From positions 19,959 to 83,958 of the forward strand of contig WFTS01000008.1 of NCBI GenBank assembly GCA_015485385.1: a stretch of 64,000 nt of DNA, read 5' to 3'. The DNA is from Kordiimonadales bacterium (lineage in GTDB: Bacteria; Pseudomonadota; Alphaproteobacteria; Sphingomonadales; Kordiimonadaceae). This document shows, piece after piece, positions 57,916-64,000 of this stretch. Positions within the stretch are counted from its first letter, which is position 1. Each line of letters begins with the position of its first letter. The notes under the pieces were generated by a model. It had not been told where the DNA came from. It saw nothing but the letters and a program-made list of their open reading frames with translations, and made no database searches. The translations under genes and the position numbers were made by a program.

Positions 57916-59370
57916 ATGGCATTTGACCAACCAACATCAAACTGCTGTAGCAGCGCTGAGGACGGAACCAAAACCCGTATCATGGTTATTGGAGCAGGCT
58001 CGGCTGGGTTTTCTGCTGCCATTACAGCAGCAGACGCTGGTTCAGCGGTGACGCTGGTTGGTGACGGCACGATTGGCGGCACCTGCGTAAACATTGGCTG
58101 TGTGCCGTCTAAAGCCATGATCCGCGCGGTTGAGCCTCTGCATCAAGCGCGAGAGGCCAAGCGGTTTAGCGGCATAGCCTCTCATGCCGAAATCACAGAC
58201 TGGGCAGCACTTGTTGCTCAGAAACAGCATTTGGTTGATGAACTCCGTCAGGCAAAATACAGTGATGTTCTGCCGTCTCATCCTAATGTTGACTATATTG
58301 AAGGTCGCGCCAAACTGGTGGATGGCGGTGTTATGGTGGGCGATATGCTGCACACGCCTGACAAAATTATCATCGCGACAGGTTCGTCAAATAGTGTGCC
58401 GCCGATCCCCGGTATTGATACGGTTGATTATCTTGATAGCACCCGCGCGCTTGAACTGGAGACTTTACCGAAGTCTATGATAATAATCGGGGCTGGTGTG
58501 ATTGGGTGCGAGCTTGGTCAAATGTTTGCGCGCGCTGGCGTTCAGGTTCATTTATGTTGCCGCAGTCGCCTGCTGCCGCATATGGAGCCTGAGATTAGTG
58601 ATCACCTCAAGGCCGCCCTTACAGCCGAAGGTATCGCTGTTTATTGCGGCCTAGATTATCAGCAACTTGGACAAGTTGGCGGGCACATTAAGCTTACCAG
58701 CCACCAAAACGGTCTGACAGTGACGCTTGATGCTGAAACACTGCTTGTAGCAACTGGGCGCACCCCCAACACGGCTGGCATGGGGCTTGAGGATGTAGGT
58801 GTATCCCTAACGCCAAAGGGCGGGATTATCGTTGACCAAAATATGCGCTCCAGCGTGCCAACCATATTTGCGGCGGGCGACGTAACCGGGGACGATATGT
58901 TTGTTTATATGGCCGCATACGGTGCAAGATTGGCCGCGACAGCAGCAACAGCGCAGGATTGTTGCGACACCGAAGCCTATTCAAACGATACAATGCCAGA
59001 GGTGGTTTTCTGTGATCCGCAGGCCGCAACGGTGGGCTTAACAGAAAATACGGCACAGTCAGCCGGTTATAATGTGAAAACCAGTATTCTGACGCTTGAT
59101 CATGTGCCGCGCTATTTGGCTGCACGCGATACCCGGGGCGTTATCAAGCTTGTGGCTGACCGCGATACTGATGCCCTGCTTGGTGCTCATATATTAGCGC
59201 CCGAAGGCGGGGAATTGATCCAAACGGCTGTGATGGCGATCAAATCCGGCATGACAACAAAGGCCCTTGCAGCAACCGTTTTTCCGTACCTTACAGGGGT
59301 TGAAGGCCTGAAATTGGCCGCGCAAACCTTTGACAAGGATGTCAGCACCCTATCCTGCTGCGCGGGCTGA
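57916..59370 (+). CDS. merA: Mercuric reductase MerA
   Basis: FAD/NADPH disulfide oxidoreductase reducing Hg(II) to Hg(0). 484 residues. FAD motif VIGAGSAGFSAAI, redox pair in GGTCVNIGCVPSKAM (Cys57, Cys62), NADPH fold IIGAGVIGCELGQMF, and the diagnostic C-terminal vicinal pair Cys481-Cys482 (STLSCCAG). The N-terminal HMA domain of many MerA proteins is missing; a short head with Cys10-Cys11 (TSNCCSSAED) stands in its place. Starts 2 bases after merP. Confidence 0.95.
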   Translation: MAFDQPTSNCCSSAEDGTKTRIMVIGAGSAGFSAAITAADAGSAVTLVGDGTIGGTCVNIGCVPSKAMIRAVEPLHQAREAKRFSGIASHAEITDWAALVAQKQHLVDELRQAKYSDVLPSHPNVDYIEGRAKLVDGGVMVGDMLHTPDKIIIATGSSNSVPPIPGIDTVDYLDSTRALELETLPKSMIIIGAGVIGCELGQMFARAGVQVHLCCRSRLLPHMEPEISDHLKAALTAEGIAVYCGLDYQQLGQVGGHIKLTSHQNGLTVTLDAETLLVATGRTPNTAGMGLEDVGVSLTPKGGIIVDQNMRSSVPTIFAAGDVTGDDMFVYMAAYGARLAATAATAQDCCDTEAYSNDTMPEVVFCDPQAATVGLTENTAQSAGYNVKTSILTLDHVPRYLAARDTRGVIKLVADRDTDALLGAHILAPEGGELIQTAVMAIKSGMTTKALAATVFPYLTGVEGLKLAAQTFDKDVSTLSCCAG

Positions 59371-59380
59371 TATTTCAAGC

Positions 59381-59585
59381 TTTAAGGCCGTTTTTTATAA
59401 AGTATGAGGCCGTTTATCATACGCTTTAAGGCCGTATTTAGTTTAGGAATTAAGGCCGTATTTTTGGGCTAAGGGTGATTATCATACGGTTTAAGACCGC
59501 ATTTTAGGGCAAGGGAAATTATCTGATGCCTTATCCAATGATTAATCCTCGGCCTTATCGAATGATCAATCCTTAGCCTTATGCC
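59381..59585. repeat. Degenerate repeats downstream of merA
   Basis: Non-coding region of about 270 bases (59371-59638) with several copies of TTAAGGCCGTATTT-like units (about 59381, 59427, 59451, 59490). A roughly 28-base imperfect repeat recurs with a 66-base period (59413-59440 and 59479-59506). A second, inverted-looking pair contains CCTTATCnAATGATnAATCC (about 59529 and 59553). Nothing coding is seen. Confidence 0.65.
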
Positions 59586-59638
59586 AAAGAGTATTAATCC
59601 CCTCACCGACACAAAATCTAGTAAATATAGAATTTTTC

Positions 59639-60184
59639 ATGGCAAGCACCGACTTAAAATTAGAAGACTGCGGAAGTTTACCGAAGCCCGGCCCTATCGG
59701 TAGGCTTGTGCGGCTTGGATTTGCGTATCTGTGTTTATATTATGTGTCCAGCTTATGGGCGGTTCGCGTGGATTTGTTAACAGAGGCTGGTCATGTGCGA
59801 CCACTTATTTGGAATGGCCTTCTGATTGGACTATTTCTTGTTAATTATGTGATTAACATCGGATTTTCTCGCGATTGGAAAAAACGCCCTGCGATCGTCA
59901 GCGCGCTTTTGTTTTTCAGTGTCGGAGTGTTTGGCTATTTGCAATCCGGTTCCTTTGAAATCGAACATTTAGCGCAGGTGATATATTATTGGGAAATTTA
60001 TGTCTTCGTCCATTTGGGGCTGGCATTTTTAATTGCGGCAATTATCGCAACTCCGGGGTGTGAAATGCGGGCGTTGCACCATCTGTTTTCGCGTGTGACA
60101 GGTGTGCAAACCCAGCAACATGTCTGCCCCATAGGTCCGCTAGGGGCGATTGACCGTTGGGAAAATATGAGGAAAAGAAGTTAA
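59639..60184 (+). CDS. Unknown four-helix membrane protein next to merA
   Basis: I do not recognise the family. 181 residues with four predicted helices (about 24-44, 56-76, 84-101, 115-138) and a cytoplasmic-type basic end. Possible metal ligands: Cys11, Cys32, Cys141 in ATPGCEMRALHH, His147-His148, His161 and Cys163 in HVCPIGPLGAIDRWE. It is not MerC, MerE or MerF by motif. Same strand as merTPA but about 270 bases away with repeats between, so co-transcription is uncertain. A role in metal transport is inference from context. Confidence 0.65.
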   Translation: MASTDLKLEDCGSLPKPGPIGRLVRLGFAYLCLYYVSSLWAVRVDLLTEAGHVRPLIWNGLLIGLFLVNYVINIGFSRDWKKRPAIVSALLFFSVGVFGYLQSGSFEIEHLAQVIYYWEIYVFVHLGLAFLIAAIIATPGCEMRALHHLFSRVTGVQTQQHVCPIGPLGAIDRWENMRKRS

Positions 60185-60280
60185 CCATCTGATAATAATG
60201 AGAGAATTCAGCGATTGTTTTTTCTGAATTAAGAACGGTTTTTTTCAAAAACACCCATCCTTATAGCTGTTTTAACGTGT

Positions 60281-60316
60281 CACAGTGTGTCACACTCAAT
60301 TGCACACTGTGTGCAA
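60281..60316. repeat. Overlapping inverted repeats at the arsR 3' end
   Basis: CACAGTGTG (60281-60289) pairs with CACACTGTG (60303-60311), and TTGCACA-CTG-TGTGCAA (60300-60316) overlaps it. Both touch the arsR stop at 60296-60298. There is no T run after it on the minus strand, so terminator function is doubtful. Confidence 0.6.
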
Positions 60317-60631
60317 CGGTGTTTTCCCGCTATAGCAAACCTCAGGATGGCCGTCGCAGCAGTCCTGAACTAAATACTCAAGAAAATTATTTAACTCATT
60401 GATAGATATCGAGTAAAACAAGTTTCTACCAGAGCGTTTCATCTTGATAAGACCGGCTTGATTTAGGATATTTAGGTGTGCAGAAAGGGTGTTTTGCGGC
60501 ACGTTAAGCTTTTTAGCGATCTCACCCGCTGACACACCGTCGTCACCCGCCTTCATTAACATACGAAAAACAGCAAACCGTGTTGTTTGCGCCATCGCAC
60601 TTAATATAGAAATGGCTTTCTCATCTTTCAT
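60296..60631 (-). CDS. arsR: ArsR/SmtB-family metalloregulator
   Basis: Small winged-helix repressor of 111 residues that releases DNA on binding arsenite or a related metal(loid). Recognition helix region NVPQNTLSAHLNILNQAGL, wing MKRSGRNLFYSI. Cysteines cluster at the C-terminus: Cys91, Cys92 and Cys99 in QDCCDGHPEVC, resembling the C-terminal As(III) site of type 2 ArsR proteins, plus Cys110. Last gene of the GAPDH-arsJ-arsR unit, 12 bases after arsJ. Confidence 0.88.
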   Translation of the reverse strand: MKDEKAISILSAMAQTTRFAVFRMLMKAGDDGVSAGEIAKKLNVPQNTLSAHLNILNQAGLIKMKRSGRNLFYSISINELNNFLEYLVQDCCDGHPEVCYSGKTPLHTVCN

Positions 60632-60643
60632 GGAAATACTCCA

Positions 60644-61888
60644 TTAAACCGCAGAAGTCTGTGAGTTTCTCTTTAGAGGAAGCGTTAATATAACGGCCAA
60701 AGCCACCATTATCGCCGATGCTATCAGGCAATAGACCAGCCCGAAATATTGGTAAATTAGGCCAGATAACAAGGTGCCTACCAAGCGCCCAATGGCATTG
60801 GCCGTATAATAAAAACCTACATTCAGCGCCACTTTATCATGGTCGGAAAAGGCAACAATCAAGTAGGAATGCAAGGCGGAATTGATTGCGAAGATCAATC
60901 CAAAGGCTATTAATCCCACGATTAAAAATATGGTCCGGTTGAACGAAATTGCAGTGTCACCCTTGGTTACAGCAAGGCCGGTTGCCAGTATAATGACACT
61001 GAACATCAAGATAGTTCCCCATATCTTAGCCGCTAAAATGGCTCCTTCACTCTCTTTGGTTTTTCTCAAAAAGTTCGGCACTAGCGCTTGCGCCGTCCCG
61101 TATCCAATGATCCAAAGAGCCATGAATCCTCCAATTTGATCAAAGCTCCAGCCAGCCTCACTTGCCAGAAACACAGGCAAACCAACAACAAACCACACAT
61201 CCCGGCTTGCGAATAAAAATATTCTTGCGGCTGATAAATAGTTAATTTCTCGCGTTTTTGAGAATAAATCTTTGCCGCGTATCTTGCTGCTGGCCTTTCC
61301 CAAATCAGATTTCAAGCTTGTCCAACAAACGCCCAGAACCAGCAGTAAAGCTGCCGCCATTGTGTATAGAGACCCGGCAAAGCCTATCGCTTCCAACAAG
61401 GCCCCTCCGATGAAAAAGCCCAGCCCTTTCAAGGCGTTCTTAGATCCAGTTAATCTAGAAACCCACTTGAAAAGCAACCCTTCACCGCTTTCGTTTACAA
61501 CCAGCTTCACCGCTGACTTGCTGCTCATTTTTGTGAGATCTTTGGCAATACCAGACAAGCCTTGCGCTGACATCACATAAATAACAGACGCCGCGCCGAC
61601 TAAGGAATTTGGTAATGCCGATAACATTAAAAGCGCTGCAACCTGAAGGCCAAGGCCAGAAAAAAGCGTGACCCTTAGGCCAAAACGCGCCCCAACCCAA
61701 CCGCCGACAAAGTTGGTTACAATTCCCATCACTTCATAGAGAAGAAACAGGAATGCCAAATCTAATGGGCTATATCCAAGGCCGTGAAAATGAAGCAACA
61801 CTAACATACGCAGTGCACCGTCTGTTAGCGTAAACCCCCAGTAAGCCGCTGTTACAACTGCATAATTTTTTGTGTCATTATTTTGCAT
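60644..61888 (-). CDS. arsJ: Organoarsenical efflux MFS transporter ArsJ
   Basis: MFS protein of about 414 residues with about twelve helices. It matches the ArsJ family at NYAVVTAAYWGFTLTDGAL and LVLLHFHGLGYSPLDLAFLF. ArsJ exports 1-arseno-3-phosphoglycerate, formed when the partner GAPDH uses arsenate instead of phosphate. ATG 61888 lies 2 bases after the GAPDH stop, so the pair is translationally coupled; the track's 61948 start is rejected. Confidence 0.92.
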   Translation of the reverse strand: MQNNDTKNYAVVTAAYWGFTLTDGALRMLVLLHFHGLGYSPLDLAFLFLLYEVMGIVTNFVGGWVGARFGLRVTLFSGLGLQVAALLMLSALPNSLVGAASVIYVMSAQGLSGIAKDLTKMSSKSAVKLVVNESGEGLLFKWVSRLTGSKNALKGLGFFIGGALLEAIGFAGSLYTMAAALLLVLGVCWTSLKSDLGKASSKIRGKDLFSKTREINYLSAARIFLFASRDVWFVVGLPVFLASEAGWSFDQIGGFMALWIIGYGTAQALVPNFLRKTKESEGAILAAKIWGTILMFSVIILATGLAVTKGDTAISFNRTIFLIVGLIAFGLIFAINSALHSYLIVAFSDHDKVALNVGFYYTANAIGRLVGTLLSGLIYQYFGLVYCLIASAIMVALAVILTLPLKRNSQTSAV

Positions 61889-61890
61889 GG

Positions 61891-62901
61891 CTAAATATCT
61901 GCTGCTATCATCGCGGTTAGATCTGCCATGCGGTTCACATATCCCCATTCATTATCGTACCAAGCATATAGTTTTAGCTGCGTGCCATTTACCACCATGG
62001 TTGATAAAGCATCAATGATGCTTGAGCGCGGATCATTGGTGTAATCAGCGGAAACAAGTGGGCGTTCTTCATAGCCTAAAATACCCTTCAGGTTGGTCTT
62101 TGAAGCCTCCTTAAACAGGGCATTTACAGCTTCAACCGTCGTTTCTTGCTCTAGTTCAAACACACAGTCTGTCAATGACCCGTTCAAGAGCGGCACCCGA
62201 ACCGCATGGCCATTTAAGCGGCCTTTAAGTTCAGGATATATCAAGGCAATCGCCGTTGCAGAGCCTGTTGTTGTTGGGATTAAGGAATTTAAGCAAGACC
62301 GTGCGCGGCGCAAATCTTTATGCGGGGCATCAACGATAACCTGAGTATTGGTTACATCATGGATCGTGGTTATGGACCCATGTTTGATGCCAAGTTCCTT
62401 GTGCACCACTTTTACAACGGGTGCCAAACAATTGGTGGTGCAAGACGCAGCGGTAACAAGATCATGCTGTGCAGGGTTATACAAATGGTCATTAACGCCC
62501 ATCACCAAATTTAAGGCGCTATCCTCTTTCACTGGGGCAGAAACCAAAATTTTTCTGATACCCGCATCATAATAAGGCTGAAGGCTGGCGCGTGTCTTGA
62601 ACTTGCCCGAGCATTCGATCACAATATCAACATCGTCTCCGGTCCAGTTTAGCTCAGCGGGGGACAGTTTTTCACTGAAGGAAATCTTGGTGCCACTAAT
62701 GGCAATAAAGCCCTGCCCCGCCTCAACAGGCTTGTCCCACCGGCCGTGAACACTATCAAACTCCAGCAAATGAGTAGCGGTTTCTACACCGCCTTTAGGC
62801 TCGTTGATGGCAACGATTTTAACGTCAGGGTTATCCCATATTGCGCGTACAAACAAACGGCCCATGCGGCCAAAGCCATTGATAGCAATGCGAACACTCA
62901 T
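61891..62901 (-). CDS. ArsJ-associated glyceraldehyde-3-phosphate dehydrogenase
   Basis: About 336 residues. NAD-binding [15 protein letters not shown], catalytic Cys in SAASCTTNC-type motif ([13 protein letters not shown]), and the C-terminal WYDNEWGY. In this context it turns arsenate plus glyceraldehyde 3-phosphate into 1-arseno-3-phosphoglycerate for export by ArsJ, giving arsenate resistance. ATG 62901 has AAGGAACC ahead; the track start at 62961 is too long. Another housekeeping GAPDH presumably exists elsewhere. Confidence 0.94.
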   Translation of the reverse strand: MSVRIAINGFGRMGRLFVRAIWDNPDVKIVAINEPKGGVETATHLLEFDSVHGRWDKPVEAGQGFIAISGTKISFSEKLSPAELNWTGDDVDIVIECSGKFKTRASLQPYYDAGIRKILVSAPVKEDSALNLVMGVNDHLYNPAQHDLVTAASCTTNCLAPVVKVVHKELGIKHGSITTIHDVTNTQVIVDAPHKDLRRARSCLNSLIPTTTGSATAIALIYPELKGRLNGHAVRVPLLNGSLTDCVFELEQETTVEAVNALFKEASKTNLKGILGYEERPLVSADYTNDPRSSIIDALSTMVVNGTQLKLYAWYDNEWGYVNRMADLTAMIAADI

Positions 62902-62920
62902 AATGGTTCCTTGATTTAGA

Positions 62921-62950
62921 TATATCGATAATCGTGGATATAACGATATA
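62921..62950. promoter_or_regulatory. Candidate ArsR operator before GAPDH
   Basis: TATATCG (62921-62927) and CGATATA (62944-62950) form an AT-rich inverted repeat with a 16-base spacer, 20-49 bases before the GAPDH ATG. Size and AT-richness fit an ArsR/SmtB site; assignment is inference. Confidence 0.45.
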
Positions 62951-63003
62951 ACGCGGCGCAATCAAGCTAAACATTTTAAGGGATCATAATTTGGTAAAAG
63001 CCC

Positions 63004-63432
63004 TTAATCTTGGCCGTGGTTTTGGCACAAACGGTGGTCAGACAAGAGCTTGATGATTTGGCAGTCGGACACCGATCCGCCAGCACACGCGGTGACCATG
63101 CGCTCTAGTTCTGCTTTCAAAACCATCAAGGAGCTAATCTTTTCATTCACTTCCGCCAGATGATTTCGGGCTATAGTATCAATATCAGCACATGTTTGAT
63201 CAGGAACATCAGACAAGCTTAATAAGGCCCTAATATCATCAAGTGAAAACCCAAGCTCACGGCTGTGCCGGATGAAAGTTAAGCGCTCAAGGTGGCTGTC
63301 CGTGTAGATACGGCGATTGTTTGCGGCTCGTAAAGCCGCAGGCATGATACCAATATCTTCATAATAGCGGATTGTTTGAACTTTGCATTTTGCGCGCTTC
63401 GCTAAGGCGCCAATCATAAATTTTTCTGACAT
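63004..63432 (-). CDS. Second MerR-family three-cysteine regulator
   Basis: 142 residues. Winged helix IGALAKRAKCKVQTIRYYEDIGIMP, dimer helix, and cysteines Cys81, Cys116 and Cys124 (DQTCADI; ACAGGSVSDC) in the same triad spacing as the merR product, plus Cys136. Could sense Hg(II) or another soft metal (Cd, Pb, Zn, Cu). It is upstream of GAPDH-arsJ-arsR on the same strand with about 100 bases between. Its target is unknown. Confidence 0.85.
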   Translation of the reverse strand: MSEKFMIGALAKRAKCKVQTIRYYEDIGIMPAALRAANNRRIYTDSHLERLTFIRHSRELGFSLDDIRALLSLSDVPDQTCADIDTIARNHLAEVNEKISSLMVLKAELERMVTACAGGSVSDCQIIKLLSDHRLCQNHGQD

Positions 63433-63491
63433 GGGGCTCTTTCTGTGCTGTCAACAGCTCGGGCGGAACGTCACAACCTCTAACACCGCGC

Positions 63492-63989
63492 TTACTGCCG
63501 TAAAATCAGCGCATCTCCGCGAAACTCTACACTGGCAAACCGGTCGAGTAGCGACATCCCAAGTAATGATCCAGCCATTTCAGAGCCGTTTACCGTGATA
63601 GGAATATCATAAAACACAGCGTCCCCTATGTTTATCCGGTCTGCATGGACCTGTGCAAACTTAACATCGCCATTAGCGGTTTGGGCGCTTTGATCAAATG
63701 TTAGATTTTGTTCATCAAAGCCCACACGTTTTGCGTCCTCAGGGCTAAGGACAACATTAGATGCGCCTGTATCTACCATCATAAACACTGGGGTTCCGTT
63801 TACATATGCTCGCAGCCAAAAATGGCCGTCTCTACCACGTTTGACAATCAACCCTTCAGCTGTTGTCGAAACCCCAACCGGATCAAGTGCAGACATGAAG
63901 CGTTCGCTGAAATCAGATTGGTAAAGATAAAATGTCGAAATACCTAATATGATAGCGGCCCATAATCCGGCAACTTTTATAGTTTTCAT
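63492..63989 (-). CDS. Retropepsin-like aspartic protease (clan AA), membrane-anchored
   Basis: 165 residues: one N-terminal membrane helix (IKVAGLWAAIILGISTFYLY) and a periplasmic single-lobe aspartic protease domain of the TIGR02281 type with GRDGHFWLRAYVNGTPVFMMVDTGASNVVLS (catalytic Asp in DTGAS) and SLLGMSLLDRF. Such proteins must dimerise to be active. Substrate unknown. It is likely part of the conserved chromosome beyond the accessory block. Confidence 0.85.
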   Translation of the reverse strand: MKTIKVAGLWAAIILGISTFYLYQSDFSERFMSALDPVGVSTTAEGLIVKRGRDGHFWLRAYVNGTPVFMMVDTGASNVVLSPEDAKRVGFDEQNLTFDQSAQTANGDVKFAQVHADRINIGDAVFYDIPITVNGSEMAGSLLGMSLLDRFASVEFRGDALILRQ

Positions 63990-64000
63990 CAGGCTTGCGC

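Overview
This window reads as a chromosome segment of an alphaproteobacterium with intermediate GC by eye. Evidence for the class: the gene order dxr-rseP-bamA-ompH-fabZ, gltA-gltX-comEC-lexA-moeA-moaC-trpC-trpD-trpG, tpiA-secG-pyrG-eno-ftsB-pdhABC-lpdA-lipA, and ispDF-dusB-ntrBC-ntrYX-trkA/H-hfq-hflX-mazG; the fused IspDF; a PDH E1 beta subunit with its own lipoyl domain; and a GTTC-N7-GTTC LexA box. Genus cannot be decided from sequence alone; a marine-type order such as Kordiimonadales/Emcibacterales or a Sphingomonadales relative would fit.

Layout. 1-5.9 kb: isoprenoid synthesis (dxr, cut by the window edge), site-2 protease, outer-membrane assembly (bamA, ompH), fabZ. 6-13.7 kb: gltA, gltX, comEC, lexA, moeA, moaC. 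13.7-21 kb: trpC-trpD-trpG, an opposing YibQ-like polysaccharide deacetylase gene, then trpE and a PpiD-like chaperone. 21-26.9 kb: tpiA, secG, pyrG, an unknown secreted protein, eno, ftsB. 27-33.8 kb: pyruvate dehydrogenase complex, lipoyl synthase, Coq10-like protein. 33.8-36.1 kb (minus strand): cinA, pgpA, ispDF. 36.2-49.3 kb: dusB-ntrB-ntrC, ntrY-ntrX, trkA, trkH, hfq, hflX, mazG. 49.3-50.3 kb: an exported glycerophosphodiester phosphodiesterase.

50.3-63.4 kb looks like an accessory block. It opens with a tyrosine recombinase facing a perfect 32-base inverted repeat. Then come a solitary periplasmic solute-binding protein, a soluble CZB-type chemoreceptor, a sulfide/persulfide set (persulfide-dioxygenase-like MBL protein, membrane rhodanese, exported DUF442-like phosphatase-fold protein), a mercury set (MerR, MerT, MerP, MerA plus an unknown four-helix membrane protein) and an arsenic set (ArsR, ArsJ, ArsJ-partner GAPDH, second three-cysteine MerR). 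A retropepsin-like protease gene ends the window.

The most notable pattern is negative. The lipid A genes usually between ompH and gltA (lpxD, lpxA, lpxB) and the Kdo gene often between pyrG and eno (kdsA) are all missing from their usual places, while every neighbour is kept. Either these genes have moved together or the cell lacks classical lipopolysaccharide. BamA carries an acidic DxDxDG calcium-loop-like insertion in its barrel. Regulatory signals readable directly include an SOS box at lexA, an NtrC-type palindrome before dusB-ntrBC, operator-like palindromes before the solute-binding protein and the mer genes, several short tandem repeats in promoters, and about ten terminator-like hairpins. 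No tRNA, rRNA, CRISPR or insertion sequence was recognised.
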